Source: Herpetosiphonaceae bacterium (lineage in GTDB: Bacteria > Chloroflexota > Chloroflexia > Chloroflexales > Herpetosiphonaceae). From it: 47,571 nucleotides of DNA. The position numbers and the translations under genes were made by a program. Below the pieces are notes generated by a model. The model did no database searches and was not told the DNA's origin. It saw only the letters and a program-made list of their open reading frames with translations. Below are positions 1-7,043 of the stretch, piece by piece. The stretch's first letter is position 1. Each line of letters opens with the position of its first letter. The DNA lies in assembly GCA_013538855.1 (NCBI GenBank), contig JABXJS010000057.1, forward strand, positions 1 to 47,571, written 5' to 3'.

Positions 1-477
1 GATCAGCGGCTGATCGCAGGTTGAGCCGCGCGCGCGCCGTGATGCATCCACCGCCTGTGGTGGGCAGCAGATTGACGTAACACTTGAGGAAAGTGTCGTT
101 GTTCAGCCCAGAAAGCCCGCGCTGCGTAGCCGAGGCGCACGGTGATCAGCGGCTGATCGCAGGCTGAGCCGCGCGCGCGCCGTGATGCATCCACCGCCTG
201 TGGTGGGCAGCAGATTGACGTAACGCTTGAGAAAGTGTCATTGTTCAGCAAACAAGGCCCGCGCTGCTTAGTCGAGGCATGTGTTGATCAACGGCTGATC
301 GCAGGCTAAGCCGCGCGCGCGCCGTGATGCATCCACCGACCGTGGTGGGCAGCAGATTGACGTAATGTTGAAAAAAGCGTCGTTGTTCAGCCCAGAAAGC
401 CCGTGCTGCGTAGCCGCGGCGAACGGTGATCAGCGGCTGATCGCAGGCTGAGCCGCGCCAGCATCGTGATGATCATA
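1..477. repeat. Tandem array of ~142-bp non-coding repeats
   Basis: Three nearly complete units start at 1, 144 and 286, and a partial fourth starts at 428 and loses similarity near 477. The periods are 143, 142 and 142 bp, so the unit length is not a multiple of three and the array is unlikely to encode a peptide repeat. Each unit opens with the perfect palindrome GATCAGCGGCTGATC (slightly altered in unit 3), followed by an alternating GC run, GTGATGCATCCACC, and a second inverted repeat of the form CCACC-N6-GGTGG. Units 1 and 2 differ at roughly a tenth of positions by eye. The array starts at base 1, so it probably continues to the left. There are no unique spacers, which argues against CRISPR. 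Function is unknown. Confidence 0.9.
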
Positions 478-548
478 CCAGCGCTTGTACTGATAGATGG
501 CGTGCGCTGCTGCTGGCCAATGGTGCAGTTACACGTGTTAAACGAGTT

Positions 549-581
549 CGCCCGAGCGCATCGCAAAAGGGCGCTCGGGCG
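549..581 (-). terminator. Hairpin downstream of the secreted Ig-like protein gene
   Basis: A perfect 11-bp inverted repeat (CGCCCGAGCGC at 549-559, its complement at 571-581) encloses an 11-nt loop. It lies 27 nt beyond the stop codon of the minus-strand gene ending at 609. There is no T tract after the stem, so intrinsic termination is plausible but not proven. Confidence 0.55.
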
Positions 582-608
582 GCTACTCTCTTCTTGTGTG
601 TTGCAACG

Positions 609-1724
609 CTACTCGGCGCTGGGCAGCTGCTTCTGCTCGTGGAAGACCGCGCCGCTGTCTTGGCCACTGGCGGGGCTGAGGTAGATCGGCGCGACGGCGA
701 CGCGCGCGCTGCTATTGCCGCGGGCGCTGATGTGATACGCGCCGACGGGGAACTGCTCGTTGAGGATGAAGCCGATGCCGATTGCGCCCTGGCTGTCCGT
801 CTGGCGATCACCAAGCGCAAGCACCTTGCCGCTGGGGTAGGTCAGCCAGAAGCTGACGCTCTCATCGACAGCGTAGCCTGTGCCATTGACGAGAAACACG
901 CTGCGCTGCAGATTGCGGCTGTACTGCACCAGCAGCTGCGCTGGTCCCTGCGGCTGCACGTCCTGCCCTGGCAGCAGCTCGATGCTGGCGCTGGCGAGCC
1001 GACCGCTGCTGAGTCCCTGCGCGCTCACGCTGTGCCGACCTGTCGGCAGCCAGCTGGGCAGCAGCAGCTCCACGCTTGTTGCAGCGCCGCCAGCGTTGGC
1101 GAGCTGGCCGAGATCAAGCACGCTGCCGTCGGGCTGCGTGAGCCACAGCGCCAGCGTCTCGCCATCGTCGAAGCCTTGGGCGCTGAGCGTTACGCGCTCA
1201 TTCTGGCGCAGCCTGGCGGGCGTGGCGCTCACGGTGGCGCTGCTGTTCGTCGGCGGATCGCCGGGCACAATCGCAAAGGCGCGCACAATCGTCGCGTCAT
1301 CGCTGAAGCTGTGCACAGTCAGGCGCTGGCAGCCGAGCGGCAGCTGCGGGCTAAGCGCATAGCTCAGCGCGCCGCTGCCCTCAACGCGGTAGCGCGTCTG
1401 CTGATCGACGACGAGATCATACACGCCGTCGAGCGTCTGCGCTGACTCTAGATCGTAGGCGCGCCCATCGGGCAGCGTGAGCCACAGCGCCACCTCAGCG
1501 GGGTTGGCGAAGCCGTCGAGCTGAATGGTGATGCTCTCGGTCTGGCTGGCAGCGGGCACCGCTAGGCCGTCGAACGGGCTGCCGGGCAGCTGGCAGAGCG
1601 CGCTGCGTGGCCCGCCAATGCTCACGCGCCCGACGGCCGCCCGCACAGGCTGCGCCGCCGCGCCTAGCCCCCACACGCCCAGCGCGATCAGCCCTAGCCC
1701 CAGCACATGGTGGCGTTTATTCAT
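609..1724 (-). CDS. Secreted protein with three Ig-like repeats
   Basis: This is a 371-residue protein with a typical Sec signal peptide: MNKRHH, then a hydrophobic run, then AAAQPVRA at about residues 20-30. The mature part contains three related segments of about 100 residues, each carrying a WLTxPxG core (ALWLTLPDGRAYDL, ALWLTQPDGSVLDL, FWLTYPSGKVLAL) and a later G-x-Y/H-x-(V/I)-S-A-x-G strand. This suggests beta-sandwich domains. No catalytic motif or cell-wall anchor is visible, and the C-terminus is hydrophilic. The start ATG follows CAGGAG at good spacing and overlaps the end of the upstream esterase gene by 8 nt, so the two are probably co-transcribed. I do not recognise a named family; a surface or matrix role is inference. 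Confidence 0.75.
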   Translation of the reverse strand: MNKRHHVLGLGLIALGVWGLGAAAQPVRAAVGRVSIGGPRSALCQLPGSPFDGLAVPAASQTESITIQLDGFANPAEVALWLTLPDGRAYDLESAQTLDGVYDLVVDQQTRYRVEGSGALSYALSPQLPLGCQRLTVHSFSDDATIVRAFAIVPGDPPTNSSATVSATPARLRQNERVTLSAQGFDDGETLALWLTQPDGSVLDLGQLANAGGAATSVELLLPSWLPTGRHSVSAQGLSSGRLASASIELLPGQDVQPQGPAQLLVQYSRNLQRSVFLVNGTGYAVDESVSFWLTYPSGKVLALGDRQTDSQGAIGIGFILNEQFPVGAYHISARGNSSARVAVAPIYLSPASGQDSGAVFHEQKQLPSAE

Positions 1725-2397
1725 CGGCTTGCTCCTGTGTTTTTTGATCTAGCTCGCGTGTGAGCCAACTGGTGGTCGTGCGCAGGCTGTCGAGCGACAC
1801 CTCATGGCCCATTGGGTACTCGTGGTAGCTCAGCGCGACCGGCAGCGTTTGCAAGTAGTCGCGGATCGCACGGCCGTACTGCACCGGGATCACCTGATCG
1901 TACTCGCCGTGGGTGACGAGGATTGGCTTCTGGTGCAGCTCACTGACCACGGCCTCCGGTCCGATCTCGGGCATCCAGCGCCCGCTCATCACCACCAGGC
2001 CGGCAATCTTGCGCGGCTGGGTGAGCGTCGCGCCAAGGCTGATAATCGCGCCCTGCGAGAAGCCGGCCAGGTACACGCGCTCTGGATCGACGCCGTAGGT
2101 CTCCAGCGCCTGGTCGATGAACGTCTGCACTGTCTGCCAGCTCTGGTGCGCCTGATCGGTGTTGATGCTGAAGCCGTGCGCATTCCAGTTGATGTCGAAC
2201 CACGAGTAGCCGCCCCACTGGTACGAGCGTGGCGCGCGCAGGCTGATCACCATCAGGCGCTCGTCCACGTAGGGCGTGAAGCCAAATAAATCCTGCTCGT
2301 TGGCCCCAACGCCGTGCAGCAGCAGCAGCAGCGGTGGTTTGCCCGCGCTGGCGCGGCGCGGCTGCGCGACAAGATGTTGCAGTGCCAGATCGGCCAT
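1717..2397 (-). CDS. Alpha/beta hydrolase, phospholipase/carboxylesterase family
   Basis: This is a 226-residue single-domain hydrolase of the small carboxylesterase type, a cytoplasmic serine esterase likely acting on short acyl or lysophospholipid esters. The oxyanion-region motif LLLLHGVGANEQD is near residues 23-36. The nucleophile elbow GFSQGA places Ser114 as catalytic, followed by Asp167 in GEYDQVIP and His198 in PMGHEVS, a complete triad. Length matches the family. The start is supported by GAAGGAG upstream of the ATG. Its end overlaps the following secreted-protein gene by 8 nt. The exact substrate cannot be read from sequence. Confidence 0.88.
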   Translation of the reverse strand: MADLALQHLVAQPRRASAGKPPLLLLLHGVGANEQDLFGFTPYVDERLMVISLRAPRSYQWGGYSWFDINWNAHGFSINTDQAHQSWQTVQTFIDQALETYGVDPERVYLAGFSQGAIISLGATLTQPRKIAGLVVMSGRWMPEIGPEAVVSELHQKPILVTHGEYDQVIPVQYGRAIRDYLQTLPVALSYHEYPMGHEVSLDSLRTTTSWLTRELDQKTQEQADE

Positions 2398-2485
2398 AGC
2401 GTTCTCCTTCTAGCCCAAACACTGCCTAGCTGCAGTGCTGATTAAACTGATCGATGCGGCGGTGCCGTTGCAGCCCGTGTCCGTG

Positions 2486-2786
2486 CTAAATCTGGCGCTG
2501 GCCGCCGTCTATAGCGCTGATTGCGCCAGATTCTAGCGTGATCTATGCCCGCGCCAGCGTGCGGGCTGATGCAGGTGCGCTGCTGGTGTGTGCGAGTGCG
2601 CGCTCATACAGCGGTGGCCACCATCGACGGTGCTGACCGCGTTGGTGCAGTCAGCATAGCTAGCCAGCTGTGCCAACGCATGGCGCTGCGCGGTGCATGT
2701 GCGTGATCTCATTCTAGCCCTAGTGCTACCCCCTATCAACGGCGCTGATCGCGTCGTAATGGAAGGCGGATCGACCAAAAAGCGCG
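2486..2786 (-). pseudogene. Three decayed SDR 3'-end remnants
   Basis: The 400-bp gap between the esterase and the SDR gene holds three fragments that resemble the C-terminus of a short-chain dehydrogenase, all on the same strand as the intact SDR. Remnant C (about 2726-2786) reads RFLVDPPSITTRSAPLIGG and aligns without gaps to RFLVESPYITGETIAVDGG of the intact gene. It also shares the run TCGACCAAAAAGCGC at DNA level. Remnant B (about 2611-2660) reads TNAVSTVDGGHR. Remnant A (2486-2551) reads ITLESGAISAIDGGQRQI and then a stop. None has an SDR N-terminus, Rossmann motif or catalytic residues. They look like successive duplicated tails that have decayed at different rates. Confidence 0.6.
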
Positions 2787-2796
2787 TGATTCCGTG

Positions 2797-3513
2797 CTAG
2801 GCCCAGCGGCGGCCACCATCGACGGCGATGGTCTCGCCGGTGATGTAGGGCGACTCGACCAAAAAGCGCACGGTGCGGGCGATATCGGCGGCCTCGCCGA
2901 CGCGGCGCAGCGGCACGCGCTGTGTTGGTGGATGTTGCTCGCTCGCCCAGTTCTCCGGCAGCAGCACTACGCCAGGCGCGACGCCGACAACGCGGATGCG
3001 CGGCGCGAGCGCGACCGCCAGCCCCTTGACCAGCATCAGCACGCCGGCCTTCGACACGCTGTAGGGCAGATAGCTAGGCCAGGGAATATCGCCGCCGATG
3101 TCCGCCAGATTGACGATGACACCCTGCTCGGGCATCAGGCGCGCCGCGTGCTGGGCGCAGAAGAACGGCGCGCGTAGGTTCAGCGCCATCAGGGCATCCC
3201 ACTGCTCAACGGTGACGCTGTCCACCGGCGTGCGCGGGAAATCAGCGGCGTTGTTGATCAGCACGCTCAGCGCCCCGCAGCGCTCGCGCACGTGCTCGAA
3301 CAGCCGCTCGATCGCGTCGGTCGTGCGCAGATCTGCGCTGATCGACCAAGCGCTGCGGCCTAGCGCGCTGATCTCGGCCACGGTTGCGCTGGCGGCGTCT
3401 GCCGAGCGATGATAGTGTACGATAATATCATAGCCCGCCTGGGCCAGCTCCAGCGCGATCGAGCGGCCCAGCCGCTGTGCGCCGCCGGTGACGAGCGCCC
3501 ATCCGTTGCTCAT
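2797..3513 (-). CDS. Pteridine-reductase-like short-chain dehydrogenase (FolM/PTR1 type)
   Basis: This is a 238-residue NADPH-type SDR. The cofactor motif is TGGAQRLG (residues 9-16), the TGxxxRxG variant found in pteridine reductases rather than the common TGxxxGIG. It is followed by HYHRSADA at 33-40, the NADP-phosphate-binding signature known from PTR1. NNAA is at 87-90. The catalytic set is Asp138-Tyr151-Lys155, where Asp replaces the usual SDR serine. The 13- and 4-residue spacings equal those of PTR1 (Asp181, Tyr194, Lys198). Reduction of dihydrofolate, dihydropterin or dihydromonapterin is therefore likely. The start codon overlaps the upstream methyltransferase stop by 4 nt. A gene for another pterin-related enzyme, moaC, lies further up the same run. 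The substrate remains inference. Confidence 0.8.
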   Translation of the reverse strand: MSNGWALVTGGAQRLGRSIALELAQAGYDIIVHYHRSADAASATVAEISALGRSAWSISADLRTTDAIERLFEHVRERCGALSVLINNAADFPRTPVDSVTVEQWDALMALNLRAPFFCAQHAARLMPEQGVIVNLADIGGDIPWPSYLPYSVSKAGVLMLVKGLAVALAPRIRVVGVAPGVVLLPENWASEQHPPTQRVPLRRVGEAADIARTVRFLVESPYITGETIAVDGGRRWA

Positions 3514-4436
3514 ACATCCTCCGCTTGCTTCTGAAATACCAAAATGAACTGATGGACCTGGTTGGCGACAAAGGCATAGGGATAGCCAAACGGGTACAGC
3601 AGCGCGCTTTGATCATACCAGATTCGATAGCCGCGGTAGCGCAGGTTAGGCAGCTGCATCAGGCTATTGACCACGTCGGCGTGGAGCATGTTGTGGTGCT
3701 CCGGCGTTGGCTGAAGATCCTTCACAAAGACGACGAGGTGCCCGCCGACGCGCAGCGGCTGAATAGCTAGCGCGAGGATGGCCCGCAGCGCGTCTAAGAA
3801 GTCGCCCAGCTCCAGGTTGCCGAGATCAGCTGGGTTATTGGTGAAGGGGGTGGCTGCGCCATTGCCGCGCTTGCGGCGCTCGCCGGTGCGCTCACGGCTC
3901 AGCATCGAGGCGTAGGGCGGGTCGGTGATCACTGCGTCAAATGTGCGGCTGGTGATCTCTGGATGCTGGAGGCAGGTGCGGGCATCGCCGTGCAGCAGCG
4001 GCAGCGTGGGCAGCTCCAGCTCGGCGGCGGCCTGCTGATAGATGTCGATGTAGTCCGCCGACAGCTCGATGCCGATGCCATTGCGCTCGGTCAGGGCGCA
4101 GCCCAGCAGGGTGCCGCCGACGCCGGCGAATGGATCGAGCACCCAGCCGTGTGGCTGGCTGAAGAACTGGATCACCTCGGCCATCAGCTGCGGCGGCTTC
4201 GGCGAGGGATGGGCGCGCCGGATCGCGTGGGCGGCGCTGGCGGGGCCGCGGGTGGGAAAGCTGGTTGTCAGCACTGGCGCGGCCCAGGCGCTCCACTCCT
4301 CTGGCGAGAGGTCGTTGAGTGGCTCGGCAGGCGTGCCCGATAAAATAACCGAACGAGTGGCATAGAGCCATTCCCGTCCGGTTAGCTGATTGAGTTGATT
4401 GCGCGGGTGGGGTTTCGATTTATCGAATTTGGTCAT
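3510..4436 (-). CDS. Solitary DNA methyltransferase (N4-cytosine/N6-adenine type)
   Basis: This 308-residue SAM-dependent amino-methyltransferase has motif X-like HPSPKPPQLM at 76-85, motif I DPFAGVGGT at 101-109, an acidic SAM-ribose strand (GIELSADY) and catalytic motif IV TDPPY at 171-175. The order X-I-IV with the variable region after DPPY fits the gamma-like arrangement. Residues 180-205, rich in Arg/Asn/Gly, may be the target-recognition loop. No restriction endonuclease, specificity subunit or Vsr gene lies on either side, so this looks like an orphan methyltransferase with a possible regulatory or protective role. It starts 6 nt after the patatin gene ends and overlaps the SDR start by 4 nt, so it sits inside an operon of unrelated metabolic genes. 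Target sequence unknown. Confidence 0.85.
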   Translation of the reverse strand: MTKFDKSKPHPRNQLNQLTGREWLYATRSVILSGTPAEPLNDLSPEEWSAWAAPVLTTSFPTRGPASAAHAIRRAHPSPKPPQLMAEVIQFFSQPHGWVLDPFAGVGGTLLGCALTERNGIGIELSADYIDIYQQAAAELELPTLPLLHGDARTCLQHPEITSRTFDAVITDPPYASMLSRERTGERRKRGNGAATPFTNNPADLGNLELGDFLDALRAILALAIQPLRVGGHLVVFVKDLQPTPEHHNMLHADVVNSLMQLPNLRYRGYRIWYDQSALLYPFGYPYAFVANQVHQFILVFQKQAEDV

Positions 4437-4442
4437 GCAGCC

Positions 4443-5465
4443 TCACGAATGCTGTTGTGCCGATGGTCCGATGTCGATCTCAACCGGCACGGTCTGTGAT
4501 GAGCGGCGCTGCCACAGCGTGCGCAGCGCCTCGGCGCGCGCCTGCAGCACGTGGCGCTGGCGCTGGGCGGCATCTTGGATGCGCCCGTGGATGTGGATGC
4601 GGCGTGGTGTTGGTTGCGGCAGCGCAACCGTTGGCAGCTGGCGGCGCTCGTTGAGATACAGCTGAGCGCTCTCGTAGCCAAGGTCGATCAGCGCCTCGCT
4701 ATGGCGGAAGTCGCGCAGATCCATGCCGCTGTAGTGTAGCATCTGAATATGGTGAATAGTGACAGTGTGCTGCTGGAGCGAGCGCACAAGCTCCACCTCC
4801 TGCAGCATCTGGAGGCGCATCAGCGTCTCAACCGAGCGGGCCAGTGTGGAGCGGAGGCCCGCGCTTGGTATAGCGGCCAGCGCGTCGACGCCGATCTCCA
4901 GCGCCCAGATTTCGGTTGCGCCCTGCTCGATAGCTACGCTAATTGGCAGGTTCGACACAAAGCCGCCGTCCAGGTAGAGATTGCCGCGGTAGCGGTAGGG
5001 TGGCAGGTAGGGCGGCACGGCGCTGCTGGCCATCAGCGCATCGACAATGCGCTCGCGTGGATCGGTGCCGAACAGATGCAGCTCGCCGTTGTCGAAGCGG
5101 GTTGCCGTCACATAGAGCGGCAGCAGAAGATCCTCAAACCGCCGACGTGTTGGTGTGAGCAGCTGCAGAATAAAGCGCCGCAGTGCGTGGTTCGTGTGCA
5201 GCGAGCCGTGTCCGCGCAGCAGCCGCCACGCTGCCGCCAGGGGATTGCCAGGGAAAATATCTTCGCGACGAATGGAGCGCCAGTGCTGGCTAACGTGGCG
5301 TACGCCCTCCAGGGTGGGGTAGCAGGCAACCGCAGCGGCGTTGATGGAGCCAACAGATGAGCCAACAACCATATCGGGGAAAATACCAGCTTCCATCAGG
5401 GCCAGGGTTGCACCGGCTTGGAGTGCGCCGCGGTTGGCTCCTCCACTAAATACAAATGCGCGCAT
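4443..5465 (-). CDS. Patatin-like phospholipase
   Basis: This 340-residue lipid acyl hydrolase has a Ser-Asp dyad. The oxyanion loop GGANRGALQAG begins at residue 8, the nucleophile elbow GSSVG places Ser37, and the partner Asp lies in LDGGF near residue 166. The patatin core covers about residues 1-220. The remaining ~120 residues are Arg/Gln-rich and probably helical, with no motif I can name. No signal peptide is present, so it likely acts at the inner face of the membrane or in the cytoplasm, hydrolysing phospholipid or other acyl esters. It is the gene before the DNA methyltransferase (6-nt gap). An 88-nt gap separates it from moaC upstream. Confidence 0.88.
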   Translation of the reverse strand: MRAFVFSGGANRGALQAGATLALMEAGIFPDMVVGSSVGSINAAAVACYPTLEGVRHVSQHWRSIRREDIFPGNPLAAAWRLLRGHGSLHTNHALRRFILQLLTPTRRRFEDLLLPLYVTATRFDNGELHLFGTDPRERIVDALMASSAVPPYLPPYRYRGNLYLDGGFVSNLPISVAIEQGATEIWALEIGVDALAAIPSAGLRSTLARSVETLMRLQMLQEVELVRSLQQHTVTIHHIQMLHYSGMDLRDFRHSEALIDLGYESAQLYLNERRQLPTVALPQPTPRRIHIHGRIQDAAQRQRHVLQARAEALRTLWQRRSSQTVPVEIDIGPSAQQHS

Positions 5466-5553
5466 AGAAGTGCCTCTTTCCGTTGCTCAGCCCGCTGTTG
5501 CGTTGCAGTGCCGGGCCGGAGCCGTGGGATCGTCCTGATATGCTGCGCCGTTT

Positions 5554-6045
5554 TTAGGAGGGCTCTGCTAGTGGGTGGGTAAAAGTGCCTTTTTTGCCAC
5601 CGGTTTTTTCCAGCAAGAAAACATCGCTGATCAGCATAGCTGGATCGATCGCCTTTGCCATGTCGTAGATTGTTAGTGCGGTAACGGCTGCCGCGGTAAG
5701 CGCTTCCATTTCGACGCCTGTCTGCCCCTGACAGCGCACAGTGCTGATAATACGCAGCCCATCGCCATCGGGATGGGGCGCAATATCAATCTGCACGCTG
5801 GTCAGTGGGAGTTGATGACACAACGGGATGAGATCGCTCGTGCGTTTAGCGGCCATAATGCCAGCGATTCGCGCCGTTGCCAGTACGTCACCTTTCGGCA
5901 ATTTCTGGGCCAGTAGCTGCTCTAAAGTGGTCTCCTGCATGTGGATGCGCGCCTGTGCGCGTGCTTCGCGCTGTGTGGACGCCTTGCCGCCCACATCAAC
6001 CATGCGCGCCTGGCCCTGCTCGTCAATATGGGTTAGCTCGCTCAT
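5554..6045 (-). CDS. moaC: Cyclic pyranopterin monophosphate synthase MoaC
   Basis: MoaC converts the 3',8-cyclo-GTP made by MoaA into cyclic pyranopterin monophosphate, the first stable precursor of molybdenum cofactor. The 163-residue protein shows the family core: MVDVGGK near the N-terminus, AAKRTSDLIPLCHQLPL around 69-85, GVEMEALTAA, and YDMAKAID with the conserved lysine. The C-terminal KTGGKKG segment is also typical. Length is normal for MoaC. No other moa/moe gene is in the window. It overlaps the upstream STAS gene by 4 nt, so the two are translationally linked, an unusual pairing. Confidence 0.95.
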   Translation of the reverse strand: MSELTHIDEQGQARMVDVGGKASTQREARAQARIHMQETTLEQLLAQKLPKGDVLATARIAGIMAAKRTSDLIPLCHQLPLTSVQIDIAPHPDGDGLRIISTVRCQGQTGVEMEALTAAAVTALTIYDMAKAIDPAMLISDVFLLEKTGGKKGTFTHPLAEPS

Positions 6046-6935
6046 ACGTCAAGCTCACCGAGCGGCCGGATGCCTAGCCCAAGCTGCTCTAGCGCATACT
6101 CAATGCCATCTTGGAGGTTTGCGCGTACCGTCAGCTGCCGCAGATCGAGATTCAAGCCCACAATTGTCTGTGCCACCTCCGCGCTGATACCGACCAGAAT
6201 GACGTGTGCACCAAGCAGATTGACGGCGCTCGTGGTTTGCAGCAGGTAGTTGGCGATGTTGGTATCGACAATCGGCACGCCGGTGATGTCAATGATGACT
6301 AAATCCGACTGCCGCCGCACGATCTCCTCGAGCAAGTCCTCGGTGATCGTCTGCGCCCGGTTTGTGTCGATGGTGCCCACCAGCGGCAGCACCAGCACAT
6401 TGTCGTGAATCGGGGCGATTGGAGCCGAAAGCTCGCGCACTGCCTCGCTCATCTGCTCGTAGTCGGCGCGCATCGCCTGAATCTCGGCTTCGCGCTTGTC
6501 GAGTTGCTCTTGGCGCACCTCCATGTAGGCCTCGTAGCCCGCCTGATTTGAACGAAATGTTAGCTCGGCCAGGGCGGTTTTGGCTAACAGTTGTTCCTCT
6601 GGGCTATCAGGAAATATGTCGGGAATGCTCTTGCTGATGGTTTGATACAAGAGGCTGCCGATACTGCCGACGACTTTAGCCGCCATAGCTGTATCTTGCT
6701 GCGCACGCCGCCTGATCGCCTCCCGTGAGTAGTTGAGAAATACATCGTCTTGCCCGCGCAGCGAGGCTGCAACTTTGAGAAATGGCTCCCGCAGGCCAAC
6801 ACGCAGCTCCTCTGGTGTGATGTTTACGTAGGGCGCATCAGGGATGGAGCGGAACAGTTCAGTCAATTGCTCGGCTAAAGCATCTGCGTTCTGCTCAAGA
6901 TATGTTGCAAAGCGGGTCTCAACACTCATGGGCAT
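6042..6935 (-). CDS. RsbR-type STAS domain protein (stressosome-like)
   Basis: This is a 297-residue cytoplasmic regulator. The first ~150 residues form an all-helical N-terminal domain of the RsbR-like kind, followed by a linker rich in Glu/Gln (about 150-180, QEQLDKREAEIQ) that may form a coiled coil. A C-terminal STAS domain spans about 185-290. Both threonines phosphorylated in Bacillus RsbR paralogues have counterparts here: the DITGVP motif and the AQTIVGL motif. In known systems such proteins assemble with RsbS and the kinase RsbT and pass signals to sigma factor or cyclase partners. No rsbS or rsbT is adjacent. It is the first gene of a minus-strand run, divergent from agmatinase. Two nearby ATGs (6935 and 6929) both fit the AGGAG ribosome binding site. 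Confidence 0.85.
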   Translation of the reverse strand: MPMSVETRFATYLEQNADALAEQLTELFRSIPDAPYVNITPEELRVGLREPFLKVAASLRGQDDVFLNYSREAIRRRAQQDTAMAAKVVGSIGSLLYQTISKSIPDIFPDSPEEQLLAKTALAELTFRSNQAGYEAYMEVRQEQLDKREAEIQAMRADYEQMSEAVRELSAPIAPIHDNVLVLPLVGTIDTNRAQTITEDLLEEIVRRQSDLVIIDITGVPIVDTNIANYLLQTTSAVNLLGAHVILVGISAEVAQTIVGLNLDLRQLTVRANLQDGIEYALEQLGLGIRPLGELDV

Positions 6936-6966
6936 TGTTCTCCTGTAGGTTTGAAACGGTTCCTTT

Positions 6967-6995
6967 ATTATACTCGCTTGCGTTGTGAGCTACAA
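6967..6995 (-). promoter_or_regulatory. Predicted promoter for the STAS-moaC run
   Basis: On the minus strand TTGTAG (6995-6990) is followed after 17 nt by a perfect TATAAT (6972-6967), 32 nt from the STAS start codon. The same stretch contains TACAAT on the plus strand at 6991-6996, upstream of agmatinase, so divergent promoters may overlap. Confidence 0.5.
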
Positions 6996-7043
6996 TGGGA
7001 GACACGGGGGAGAAATGCTCCGCCATGTGGTGTTGAGGTACCT

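Noticed and set aside
1-477. CRISPR array
   Set aside because: The periodic units are ~142 bp and conserved throughout, with no short repeat and unique spacer alternation and no cas gene nearby.
594-1445. 283-codon open frame on the plus strand
   Set aside because: It is antisense to the secreted Ig-like gene, which has a signal peptide, internal repeats and a ribosome binding site. The plus-strand frame has none of these and is a by-product of G+C-rich codon use.
2533-2778. Small 81-codon gene on the minus strand
   Set aside because: The frame spans two separate SDR tail fragments joined by unrelated sequence and lacks a ribosome binding site; it is better read as remnants.
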